From: Marmoricola sp. Leaf446
GTDB taxonomy: Bacteria; Actinomycetota; Actinomycetes; Propionibacteriales; Nocardioidaceae
NCBI RefSeq assembly: GCF_001424755.1
Contig: NZ_LMRF01000001.1
Location: forward strand, 269,294 to 333,293
DNA length: 64,000 nt
Reading direction: 5' to 3'
In this document: positions 1 to 7,005 of the stretch, in pieces
Numbering within the stretch: the stretch's first letter is position 1
How the letters are laid out: each line of letters starts with the position of its first letter
Notes under the pieces: generated by a model
Told to the model about the DNA's origin: nothing
The model's database searches: none
What the model saw: only the letters and a program-made list of their open reading frames with translations
Position numbers and translations under genes: made by a program

Positions 1-1
1 A

Positions 2-238
2 CTCGTCGGGGTGGTCCTCGCGCTGCTCGGGCTGCTCGCCTCGCTGTTCGTCCGGCCGCGTCGGGTCTGGGTCCGGGCCCGTCGTGAGGGCGGACGTACG
101 CTGGTGGAGGTGGCCGGTCTCGACCGCAGCGCCGGGGGCGACCTCTCCGGCGAGCTCGACGCCCTGGTCGGACGGCTGCGTCCCGCAGGCGCGTCCGACA
201 CCCCTGCCACCACCCGATCCCCGGAGGAGCCGACGTGA
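2..238 (+). CDS. resB: ResB-like cytochrome c biogenesis protein, C-terminal fragment
   Basis: The reading frame is open from the first bases of the window, so this is the end of a gene that begins upstream. The visible 78 residues hold the end of a membrane helix followed by a basic stretch (RPRRVWVRA) and a soluble tail with EVAGL, as at the C-terminus of actinobacterial ResB. ResB works with CcsB/ResC in System II cytochrome c maturation, carrying haem across the membrane and attaching it to apocytochrome. The TGA stop overlaps the GTG start of the following ccsB by four bases (GTGA), which supports a resB-ccsB operon. The assignment rests on the tail and the neighbour, since the family core is off the window. 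Confidence 0.75.
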   Translation, partial: LVGVVLALLGLLASLFVRPRRVWVRARREGGRTLVEVAGLDRSAGGDLSGELDALVGRLRPAGASDTPATTRSPEEPT

Positions 239-1260
239 CGCACGAGCAGTTCGAGGTGCTGAGCAACCAGGCCGTCGCCGCCTGCGCCGCGGCGTACTTC
301 CTGGCCTTCCTGGCCCACCTCGGCCAGTGGGCCGCGGGCCGTCGCGCCGAGCCCGTCGAGGTCGCGCGCGAGCGGGAGGCCGTGACGGTCGGGGCCGGTG
401 CGCCCACAGCCGGCCGGGCCGCCGCCGCGCCCGTCACGGACGAGCCCGAACGGATGCTGCTCCTCGGCCGGGTCGGCGTCGCCGTCACCGTGGTCGCCGC
501 CGCCGTGCACTTCGTCGCCGTCCTCACCCGCGGGCTCGCCGCCGACCCGGTGCGGGTGCCCTGGGGCAACATGTACGAGTTCACGCTGACCGGCACCTTC
601 TTCGTGGTGCTGGGCTACCTGCTGCTCTACAAGCGATTCGGCCTCTCCTGGCTCTCCCCGGTCGTCACCGGCTTCGTGCTGGTGATCCTGATGGTCGACG
701 TGCTGGCCCTCTACGAGCCCGTCGTGCCGCTCCAGGACTCGCTGCAGTCGCCGTGGCTGGTGATCCACGTGGTGGCCGCGGTGATCGCCACCGCCGCCTT
801 CACCATCGGCGGGATGTGCTCGGTGCTCTACCTGGTGAAGTCGCGCTGGGAGCAGCGCACCGACGCCGCCGGCCGCACCCGCGGGGGCTACCTCGCCCGG
901 CTGCCCGAGCTGGCCGTGCTCGACCGCATCGCCTACCGCACCCACGCCTTCGGCTTCCCGATCTGGACCTTCGCGGCGCTGATCACCGGCCCGATCTGGG
1001 CTCACTACGCCTGGGGCCGCTACTGGGGCTGGGACCCCAAGGAGGTGTGGGCCTTCATCACCTGGGTGGTGTACGCCGCCTACCTCCACGCCCGCGCCAC
1101 GTCGGGCTGGAAGGGCTCCTCGGCCGCCGTCATCGCGCTCGTCGGCCTGGCCACCCTGTGGTTCAACTTCGTCGGCATCAACTTCTTCTTCGGCAGCGGC
1201 AGCCAGCACTCCTACGCCGTCCCCGAGCCCACCGCCGTGGTGCTCCGGCTGGACGGGTAG
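235..1260 (+). CDS. ccsB: Cytochrome c biogenesis protein CcsB (ResC), System II haem transporter
   Basis: This 341-residue polytopic membrane protein carries the WWD signature near residues 260-270 (WGRYWGWDPKE), the haem-handling motif of the CcsB/CcmC/CcmF family. Conserved His residues sit in flanking helices (for example in IHVVAA and THAFGFP). An N-terminal helix, a charged linker of about 50 residues and then the CcsA core match the actinobacterial form. It would hold haem at the outer face and, with ResB, attach it to CXXCH apocytochromes. The GTG start overlaps the upstream resB stop, so the two are translationally coupled. The product probably serves the cytochrome bc-aa3 branch that takes electrons from the menaquinol made further along this window. 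Confidence 0.95.
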   Translation: MTHEQFEVLSNQAVAACAAAYFLAFLAHLGQWAAGRRAEPVEVAREREAVTVGAGAPTAGRAAAAPVTDEPERMLLLGRVGVAVTVVAAAVHFVAVLTRGLAADPVRVPWGNMYEFTLTGTFFVVLGYLLLYKRFGLSWLSPVVTGFVLVILMVDVLALYEPVVPLQDSLQSPWLVIHVVAAVIATAAFTIGGMCSVLYLVKSRWEQRTDAAGRTRGGYLARLPELAVLDRIAYRTHAFGFPIWTFAALITGPIWAHYAWGRYWGWDPKEVWAFITWVVYAAYLHARATSGWKGSSAAVIALVGLATLWFNFVGINFFFGSGSQHSYAVPEPTAVVLRLDG

Positions 1261-1306
1261 GGGTCTCGCCGGCCGTCGGCGGTTTCCCAAGGTCGCTCGG
1301 GAACCC

Positions 1307-1486
1307 GTCGCTGCGCCGGAGCTGCGACCCCGGCGCAGCAGCAGGATCGCCGGCCGAGTGCGCTGACGGGGGGCCCGGCGTCGAGTCGTGAGTCCCAGAG
1401 GGCGCCAGGGCGCCCGCTCAGCCTCACGACTGCCGTCACTGCGCCGGAACCGCAACCCCGGCACAGCAGCAGGATCGCCGGCCTAG
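1307..1486. repeat. Imperfect 52-bp direct repeat flanking a stem-loop
   Basis: Positions 1307-1358 and 1435-1486 are two copies of a 52-base sequence with six mismatches, in the same orientation. The 76 bases between them hold the hairpin annotated at 1385-1430. The repeats do not lie in a convincing reading frame. The rest of the ccsB to 1547 gap holds nothing else I can recognise. Confidence 0.75.
1385..1430. terminator. Nested stem-loop downstream of ccsB, possible terminator
   Basis: The outer arms GTCGTGAG (1385-1392) and CTCACGAC (1423-1430) enclose an inner hairpin GGGCGCC/GGCGCCC (1400-1415) with a two-base loop. No T tract follows. It lies between ccsB and a convergent small gene, so it could end transcription from either side. 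Its position between two direct repeats leaves open that it is part of a repeat element. Confidence 0.5.
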
Positions 1487-1546
1487 CAGTCGCTCGCGAC
1501 GGATGGGGGCGGGCAGGCGCCTCAGGCCCCGACGTACGCCGTCCGG

Positions 1547-1840
1547 CTAGGCGTTCTCGTCGGTCTGCTCGCCCTCGGAGGTGCTGTCGTCCGTGGGCTG
1601 CGCCGGCGGGGGAGGCGGGGGACTCGCGGGCCGCTGGCGCTTGTCGTGACGACGCTTGCGGTCGAGCTCGCGCAGGAAGTCCTCGTCGTCGTCGGGGCCA
1701 CGGGGCGGGCGAGGGGCGGGGCGTCCGCCGCTGCCGCCGGCCTCACCGGGCCCGCTCGCCTGACGGCGCCGGTCCAGCACCCAGAAGAAGGCCCACACGA
1801 CCGCTCCCAGCAGCAGCAGGAACAGCGCGACGCGGAGCAT
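1547..1840 (-). CDS. Small membrane-anchored protein of unknown function
   Basis: This 97-residue protein has one N-terminal membrane helix (about residues 3-22, LRVALFLLLLGAVVWAFFW). A cytoplasmic tail follows that is basic at first, then acidic (DDDED), then rich in proline, with a row of six prolines and an acidic end. I do not recognise the family; the tail looks disordered. The ATG start is chosen because a minus-strand TACCCT box ends six bases upstream, as expected for a leaderless message. It is divergent from the next gene, with the two promoters within 50 bases of each other. Confidence 0.7.
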   Translation of the reverse strand: MLRVALFLLLLGAVVWAFFWVLDRRRQASGPGEAGGSGGRPAPRPPRGPDDDEDFLRELDRKRRHDKRQRPASPPPPPPAQPTDDSTSEGEQTDENA

Positions 1841-1846
1841 GTCCCC

Positions 1847-1852
1847 AGGGTA
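1847..1852 (-). promoter_or_regulatory. -10 box of a leaderless promoter
   Basis: TACCCT on the minus strand, six bases before the ATG at 1840. The transcript would begin at or next to the start codon. No Shine-Dalgarno is present. Confidence 0.6.
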
Positions 1853-1889
1853 GATGGTGGCCGGTAGACCTGACCCTGGTCCGGTCTCC

Positions 1890-1895
1890 TACCCT
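1890..1895 (+). promoter_or_regulatory. -10 box of a leaderless promoter
   Basis: TACCCT with a six-base gap to the GTG at 1902. It faces away from the identical minus-strand box at 1847-1852. Confidence 0.6.
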
Positions 1896-1901
1896 CGTGG
1901 G

Positions 1902-2165
1902 GTGAAGGAGTTCGCCGTCTACACCGCACTGCGGCTGGGTCTGTTCGTCGTCTGCTACGCCGTGCTCGGCGGCCTCTACCTCGCGCTGTTCGGCAGCCGG
2001 GGCGTGGTGATCTGGCCGTTCCTGCTGGCCGTGGTGGTCTCCTCGGTGCTCTCGGTCACCCTGCTGCGGCGGCAGCGCGAGGCGTTCGCGCTCCGGGTGC
2101 AGCAGCGCGCCGAGAAGGCGTCCTCACGTTTCGAGGAGCGGCGCTCCCGCGAGGACGTCGACTGA
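1902..2165 (+). CDS. DUF4229-like small membrane protein
   Basis: This 87-residue protein has two predicted membrane helices (roughly residues 5-28 and 34-55) and a charged, probably helical C-terminal tail (RRQREAFALRVQQRAEK) ending in acidic and basic residues. Length and layout fit the DUF4229 family, a small actinobacterial membrane protein of unknown role. The frame is open further upstream to an ATG at 1854, but the GTG at 1902 is chosen because a TACCCT box sits six bases before it and the extra 16 residues look non-conserved. The neighbours (ccsB, menA) suggest a respiratory setting but prove nothing. Confidence 0.7.
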   Translation: MKEFAVYTALRLGLFVVCYAVLGGLYLALFGSRGVVIWPFLLAVVVSSVLSVTLLRRQREAFALRVQQRAEKASSRFEERRSREDVD

Positions 2166-2179
2166 GCCGAGGGGACCCC

Positions 2180-2314
2180 TCAGCGACCGCGGCGCTTGAG
2201 CTGGCGGTTGATGCGCGTCTCGGACTGGCCCAGGACCTTGGCCAGCAGCGTGACGCGGTTGACGTAGGCCAGCGCGCAGACGCCGACGATGACGAGCAGG
2301 ATCACGAACCACAT
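2180..2314 (-). CDS. 44-residue single-span membrane protein, hypothetical
   Basis: A 45-codon frame begins at ATG 2314 and ends with TGA at 2180. It encodes a hydrophobic N-terminal helix (MWFVILLVIVGVCALAYV) and a strongly basic tail ending KRRGR. The pattern of one helix followed by a positive cytoplasmic tail is what a real small membrane protein would show. The other frame here, a 62-residue Arg/Pro-rich run, looks spurious. A CACACT box lies six bases upstream, a weak leaderless -10. It sits 22 bases beyond the end of menA on the same strand and starts downstream of the menA stop, so it could be cotranscribed with menA. The function is unknown. Confidence 0.5.
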   Translation of the reverse strand: MWFVILLVIVGVCALAYVNRVTLLAKVLGQSETRINRQLKRRGR

Positions 2315-2336
2315 GCGACCAGTGTGACAGCCGAGG

Positions 2337-3221
2337 TCACGTCAGCACGCCGACCGTGACGCCGACGAGCACCCCCGCGGCGTACAGCAGCTCGGCCTGG
2401 CCGGTGAGCTGCAGCACCGGGACCAGCGCCGGACCGGTCGCGCGCTCGACCAGGACCGTGCGGACGGCGCGGGCGGCGGGTGGTGCCGCGGCCAGCGCGA
2501 GCAGGACCCACCAGGTCGTCGTCAGCGCGATGCCGACGAGCGCCACGACGGCCGCGCCGACCAGCAGGCCGTGGAGGAGACGGGTGCGCTCCTCGCCCAG
2601 CACGACGGCCAGGGTGCGCTTGCCGGCGACGCGGTCGGTGGGGATGTCGCGCAGGTTGTTGGCCACCAGGATGGCGCAGGCGAAGGCGCCGACGCCGATG
2701 CCGGCCCAGAGCGCGGCGAGGTGGAAGGCCTGCGTCTGGACGTACGCCGTGCCGATGACGGCCACCAGCCCGAAGAAGACGAACACCATCACCTCGCCCA
2801 GCCCGAGGTAGCCGTAGGGCCGCGACCCGCCGGTGTAGTACCAGGCGGCCAGGATGCACAGCGCGCCGACGGCCACCAGCCACCAGCTGGTCGTCGCCGC
2901 GAGCACGAGCCCGACCACCCCGGCGGCGGCCAGGGAGCCGAGCGCCGCGGCCTTGACCGACCGCGCGCTCGCCGCGCCGCTGCCCACCAGCCGCATCGGC
3001 CCGACCCGGTCGGCGTCGGTGCCGCGGATGCCGTCGGAGTAGTCGTTGGCGTAGTTCACCCCGACCTGGAGCAGCAGCGAGACGGCCAGCGCGAGCAGCG
3101 CCTTCCACCACACCGCGCCGTCCTCCCACAGGGCGACGGCGGTGCCGGCGAGGACCGGCGCGACCGCCGCGGGGAGCGTCCGGGGGCGGGCACCGGCGAT
3201 CCACTGGGCAGGGGTGGCCAT
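2337..3221 (-). CDS. menA: 1,4-dihydroxy-2-naphthoate polyprenyltransferase MenA
   Basis: This 294-residue UbiA-family membrane prenyltransferase would join a polyprenyl diphosphate to 1,4-dihydroxy-2-naphthoate, giving demethylmenaquinone. The first aspartate-rich motif is visible in VNYANDYSDGIRGTDADR and the second in NNLRDIPTDRVAGKR; these bind Mg2+ and the diphosphate. About eight or nine membrane helices are predicted, the usual count. The ATG at 3221 gives the typical MenA start with PRTLPAAVAPV a few residues in; the long open frame upstream is antisense to menE. A CATGAT box six bases upstream suggests a leaderless transcript. It is divergent from menE, which supplies the CoA thioester earlier in the same pathway. 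Confidence 0.95.
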   Translation of the reverse strand: MATPAQWIAGARPRTLPAAVAPVLAGTAVALWEDGAVWWKALLALAVSLLLQVGVNYANDYSDGIRGTDADRVGPMRLVGSGAASARSVKAAALGSLAAAGVVGLVLAATTSWWLVAVGALCILAAWYYTGGSRPYGYLGLGEVMVFVFFGLVAVIGTAYVQTQAFHLAALWAGIGVGAFACAILVANNLRDIPTDRVAGKRTLAVVLGEERTRLLHGLLVGAAVVALVGIALTTTWWVLLALAAAPPAARAVRTVLVERATGPALVPVLQLTGQAELLYAAGVLVGVTVGVLT

Positions 3222-3275
3222 GCGCGGATCATGCCAGGGAGCAGGTACGCCGCCCGCGGCCGGCCGCCGCCGGGC

Positions 3276-3281
3276 TAGCGT
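3276..3281 (+). promoter_or_regulatory. -10 box of the leaderless menE-menC-menD promoter
   Basis: TAGCGT followed by six bases and the GTG of menE at 3288. This is probably the main promoter of the menECD operon. Confidence 0.6.
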
Positions 3282-3287
3282 GGGCCG

Positions 3288-4379
3288 GTGCCCAGCCCGA
3301 CGCCTACCCCGACGCCGACGAGCAGCCTGCGTCCCGTCTCCGGTGACGCCGACGGCATCCTGGCGCTGCTGCGGGAGTGGGACGCCGCCACCGACCCCGC
3401 GCCGCTCGTGGTGGCGACCAGCGGCTCGACGGGCCGGCCCAAGCGGGTGGTGCTCTCCCGTGACGCGATGCGCGCCTCCGCGCTGGCCACCCAGGAGCGC
3501 CTCGGCGGTCCGGGGCAGTGGGTGCTGGGGCTGCCGCCGACCTACGTCGCCGGCGTCCAGTTGCTCTACCGCAGCGTGGTCGCCGGCACCGACCCGGTGC
3601 GCCACGACGGCGACTGGGCGGAGACCGTCGCCCGGATCCGCGGCCGCGGCCACGTCTCGCTGGTGCCGACCCAGCTGGTGCGGCTGCTGCGCGACGAGGG
3701 CGGCTCCCACGCCGTCGAGGCGCTCGCCCGGGTGGACGCCGTGCTCGTCGGCGGCGGCCCGCTGGACGCACGGGTGCGCGCGGAGGCCGAGCGGCGCGGC
3801 GTACGCGTGGTGCAGACCTACGGCATGAGCGAGACCTGCGGCGGCTGCGTCTACGACGGTCGTCCGCTCGACGGCGTGGAGGTGCGGGTGCGCGACGGCG
3901 AGGTGCAGCTGCGCGGGCCGGTGCTCTTCGACGGCTACCAGGACGAGCCCGAGCGGACCGCGGCCGCCCTGGACGACGGCTGGCTGCGCACCGACGACCT
4001 CGGCGAGCTCGACCCGGACGGCCGACTGCGCGTGCTGGGCCGCGCCGACGACGTGATCATCAGTGGCGGCGTCAAGGTGCCGGCCCGCGCGGTCGCCACC
4101 GCCGTGACCGCCGACGCCGCGGTCGTCGAGGCCGAGGTGGTCGGGGTGCCCGACGAGGAGTGGGGCGAGCTCGTCACGGCCGTCGTCGAGGCCCACGAGC
4201 CGGTCACGCTGGCCGGCGTACGTGACCTCGTCGAGCCGCGCGCCTGGGCCCCGCGCCGCCTGGTCGTGGTGGCCGAGCTGCCGCGGCTGGCCAACGGCAA
4301 GCCCGACCGGCTCGCGATCCGCGCGCTGGCGGCCCGGGAAGTGGCCCGAGAGGTGACCCGGGAGGTGGCCCGTGGCTGA
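3288..4379 (+). CDS. menE: o-Succinylbenzoate-CoA ligase MenE
   Basis: This 363-residue acyl-adenylate-forming enzyme activates o-succinylbenzoate with ATP and CoA. The adenylation motifs appear in order: the P-loop TSGSTGRPKRVVLS (about residue 44), TYGMSET, the RTDDLGELDPDGRL hinge region, GRADDVIISGG, and the C-terminal lysine motif NGKPDR. It is about 100 residues shorter at the N-terminus than the Bacillus enzyme, like other actinobacterial MenE proteins. The N-terminus holds a Pro-Thr repeat and the C-terminus a tandem RE-V-A/T repeat. Its stop codon lies inside the start of menC (8-base overlap). menE, menC and menD form one tightly packed operon. Confidence 0.95.
   Translation: MPSPTPTPTPTSSLRPVSGDADGILALLREWDAATDPAPLVVATSGSTGRPKRVVLSRDAMRASALATQERLGGPGQWVLGLPPTYVAGVQLLYRSVVAGTDPVRHDGDWAETVARIRGRGHVSLVPTQLVRLLRDEGGSHAVEALARVDAVLVGGGPLDARVRAEAERRGVRVVQTYGMSETCGGCVYDGRPLDGVEVRVRDGEVQLRGPVLFDGYQDEPERTAAALDDGWLRTDDLGELDPDGRLRVLGRADDVIISGGVKVPARAVATAVTADAAVVEAEVVGVPDEEWGELVTAVVEAHEPVTLAGVRDLVEPRAWAPRRLVVVAELPRLANGKPDRLAIRALAAREVAREVTREVARG
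4335..4370 (+). repeat. Three 12-bp tandem repeats at the menE/menC junction
   Basis: Three copies of a unit close to CGGGAGGTGGCC end menE and encode REVA, REVT and REVA. Each copy contains a Shine-Dalgarno-like AGTG or GAGGTG segment. The GGAGG of the last copy (4361-4365) sits six bases before the menC GTG at 4372, so the array doubles as the menC ribosome-binding region. Confidence 0.75.
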
Positions 4380-5334
4380 GGTGTTCGCGATCCCGCTCAC
4401 CACCCGCTTCCGCGGCATCACGGTCCGCGAGGGTGTGCTGCTGCGCGGGGAGGCGGGGTGGGGGGAGTTCAGCCCCTTCCTGGAGTACGACGACCCGACC
4501 GCCGCCCCCTGGCTGGCCTGTGCCCGCGAGGCGGCCCACGAGGGCTGGCCGGCGCCGCTCCGCGACCGGGTGCCCGTCAACGTGACCGTGCCCGCCTGCG
4601 GGCCCGAGGAGGCGCACGCGATCGTGCTGGCCGGCGGCTGCCGCACGGCCAAGGTCAAGGTCGCCGAGCGCGGCCAGGACCCGGGCGAGGACGAGGCCCG
4701 GCTCGAGGCGGTCCGCGACGCCCTCGACGCGGGTGGCCCCGGCGGCCTGGTGCGCGTGGACGCCAACGGCGGCTGGGACCTCGAGGAGGCCGTGCGCCGG
4801 ATCCCGGTGCTGGCCCGCGCCGCCGGCGGCCTGGAGTACGCCGAGCAGCCGGTCGCCTCCGTCGAGGACCTCGCCGCCTGCCGCCGCCGCGTCGACGTGC
4901 CGGTCGCGGCCGACGAGTCCATCCGCCGGGTCGCGGACCCCTACCGGGTGCGCGACCTCGAGGCGGCGGACGTCGCCGTGCTCAAGGTGCAGCCGCTGGG
5001 CGGGGTGCGCGCCTGCCTGCGGATCGCCGAGGACATCGGGATGCCGGTCGTGGTCTCGAGCGCGGTGGAGTCGAGCGTCGGCATCGCCGCGGGCGTGGCC
5101 CTGGCCGCCGCCCTGCCCGAGCTGCACCACGCGTGCGGGCTCGCGACGGTGCAGCTGCTGACCGGGGACGTCGTCGCGGCGCCGCTGCTGCCCGTCGACG
5201 GCGCGCTGCCGGTGGGGCCGGTCGACGTCGACCCCGCCCGGCTGGCCGCGCTGACGGCGCCGCCGGAGCGCGCGCGCCACTGGCAAGACCGGCTCGGCCG
5301 GGTCGAGGCGCTGCTCGACGGGAGGGCCTCGTGA
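4372..5334 (+). CDS. menC: o-Succinylbenzoate synthase MenC
   Basis: This 320-residue enolase-superfamily enzyme dehydrates SHCHC to o-succinylbenzoate. The catalytic set is visible: the first Lys in TAKVKVAE, metal ligands Asp in RVDANGGW, Glu in YAEQPV and Asp in VAADESI, and the second Lys in AVLKVQPLGG. The length fits the short actinobacterial MenC. The GTG start overlaps the end of menE and the TGA stop overlaps the GTG of menD by four bases, so the three genes are translationally coupled. Its product is the direct substrate of MenE. Confidence 0.94.
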   Translation: MAEVFAIPLTTRFRGITVREGVLLRGEAGWGEFSPFLEYDDPTAAPWLACAREAAHEGWPAPLRDRVPVNVTVPACGPEEAHAIVLAGGCRTAKVKVAERGQDPGEDEARLEAVRDALDAGGPGGLVRVDANGGWDLEEAVRRIPVLARAAGGLEYAEQPVASVEDLAACRRRVDVPVAADESIRRVADPYRVRDLEAADVAVLKVQPLGGVRACLRIAEDIGMPVVVSSAVESSVGIAAGVALAAALPELHHACGLATVQLLTGDVVAAPLLPVDGALPVGPVDVDPARLAALTAPPERARHWQDRLGRVEALLDGRAS

Positions 5335-6941
5335 GCCCCGCCGAGGAGCTGGCCACCTGGCTGGTCGACGCCCTGGTGGCGCGCGGCGTCGTGGAGGCGG
5401 TGCTCTGCCCGGGCTCGCGCAACGCGCCGCTGGCCTTCGCCCTCGCGGCCGACCCCCGGCTGCGGCTGCACACCCGCGTCGACGAGCGCACCGCCGGCTT
5501 CCTCGCTCTCGGGCTGGCCAAGGGGTCGCGGCGCCCGGTGCCGGTGGTCACCACCTCGGGCACCGCCGCGGCCAACCTGCACCCGGCCGTGCTCGAGGCC
5601 GCCCACGCCGGCGTGCCGCTCGTCGCGGTGACCGCCGACCGGCCCGCCCGGCTGCGCGGCACCGGCGCCAACCAGACCACCGACCAGGTGCGCCTCTACG
5701 GCGACGCCGCGTCCTTCCTCGACCTCGTCGGCCCCGACGACGCCGCGCTGACGGCGGCGATGGGCGCCGTGGTCGACCCCGAGCCGCCCGGTCGCGGTGG
5801 ACCGGCCCACCTCAACGTGCAGCTCGACGACCCGCTGGTGCCGGCGACGCTGTCCGACCGGACGCCCGCTCCGGTCGTCGAGGCGCCCCGGCCGCACCCG
5901 TGGTGGCGCGACGTCGAGGCGGTGACGCTGCCGCTCGGCCCCCGGACCGTCGTGGTCGCCGGCGACGACGCGGGTCCGCCCGCCCGCAAGCTCGCCGAGG
6001 ACGCCGGCTGGCCGCTGCTGGCCGAGCCCAGCAGCGGCTCGCGCACCGGCACCCACCCGATCCGGACCTACCGGCTGCTGCTCGGCACCGCGCTGGGCGA
6101 CCGCGTCGAGCGCGTCGTCGTCCACGGCCACCCGACGCTGTCGCGTCCGGTCGCCCGGCTGCTGGCCCGCCCGGACGTCGAGGTGGTCTCGGTGCCCGCC
6201 GTCGGTCGCTGGGCCGCGCGGCCGTTCCCGGTCGCCGCCGAGCACGCCGCGGTGCGCGCCGACGCCGACGACCCCGCCTGGCTGGAGGAGTGGCGCGAGG
6301 CCGACCGGGTGCTGTCGCGCCGGGTCGACGAGCTCGTGGCCGCGCAGCCCGGCCTCACGGCGTACGACGTCGCGGCGGTCGTCGACGCCACCAACCCGCC
6401 CGGGGGCCTGCTCGTCGTCGGCGCCAGCAACCCGATCCGCGACCTCGACCTGATGGCGGGCGCCCACCCGGTCGGGGAGCGCCGGATGGTGCTCGCCAAC
6501 CGTGGCCTCGCCGGCATCGACGGCACCCTCTCGACCGCGATCGGCGCCGCCCTCGCCCGGGACCGCAGCACCCGGGCCACGGCGTACGTCGGTGACGTGA
6601 CGTTCCTGCACGACCTCACCGGCCTCGTCCTCGGACCCGACGAGCCGCGGCCCGACCTGACGATCGTGGTGCCCAACGACGACGGCGGCTCGATCTTCGC
6701 CACGCTCGAGCAGGGCGGGCCGGCGTACGCCGACCGCTTCGAGCGCCTCTTCGCCACCCCCCACGGCGTCGACCTCGCGGCGCTGTGCGCGGCGACCCGC
6801 ACCCCCCACTGGCGGGTGGAGAGCCGCGCCGAGCTCGAGCACGCCCTGGCCAGCCCGGCGGGCGGCATCGAGGTGGTCGAGGCCCGCGTCGACCGGCGCG
6901 ACCGTCGTCGGACGGACGAGGCCATCCGCGCCCTGGCCTGA
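5331..6941 (+). CDS. menD: SEPHCHC synthase MenD (thiamine diphosphate-dependent)
   Basis: This 536-residue enzyme adds the succinyl semialdehyde unit of 2-oxoglutarate to isochorismate. The N-terminal Pyr domain shows the cofactor-activating Glu in RVDERTAGFLALGLAKG. CPGSRNAPLAFAL near the start and TTSGTAAANLHPAVLEA are characteristic of MenD, and the C-terminal PP domain has GDVTFLHDLTGL and PNDDGG in place of the usual GDG-N motif. Length is close to the E. coli enzyme. The GTG at 5331 overlaps the menC stop and has GGGAGG a few bases upstream. It follows MenF (10.2-11.5 kb) in the pathway. Confidence 0.96.
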   Translation: MSPAEELATWLVDALVARGVVEAVLCPGSRNAPLAFALAADPRLRLHTRVDERTAGFLALGLAKGSRRPVPVVTTSGTAAANLHPAVLEAAHAGVPLVAVTADRPARLRGTGANQTTDQVRLYGDAASFLDLVGPDDAALTAAMGAVVDPEPPGRGGPAHLNVQLDDPLVPATLSDRTPAPVVEAPRPHPWWRDVEAVTLPLGPRTVVVAGDDAGPPARKLAEDAGWPLLAEPSSGSRTGTHPIRTYRLLLGTALGDRVERVVVHGHPTLSRPVARLLARPDVEVVSVPAVGRWAARPFPVAAEHAAVRADADDPAWLEEWREADRVLSRRVDELVAAQPGLTAYDVAAVVDATNPPGGLLVVGASNPIRDLDLMAGAHPVGERRMVLANRGLAGIDGTLSTAIGAALARDRSTRATAYVGDVTFLHDLTGLVLGPDEPRPDLTIVVPNDDGGSIFATLEQGGPAYADRFERLFATPHGVDLAALCAATRTPHWRVESRAELEHALASPAGGIEVVEARVDRRDRRRTDEAIRALA

Positions 6942-7005
6942 CCCGGCGGAATGTTCTCGACCCCGGCGGTGGTTGGGGACCCGAACCGTAGAGGAGTCTG
7001 TCCAG

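Noticed and set aside
3222-4922. Upstream extension of menA to an 861-codon frame
   Set aside because: The extension lies antisense to menE and menC and has no conserved residues; MenA proteins begin at the ATG at 3221.
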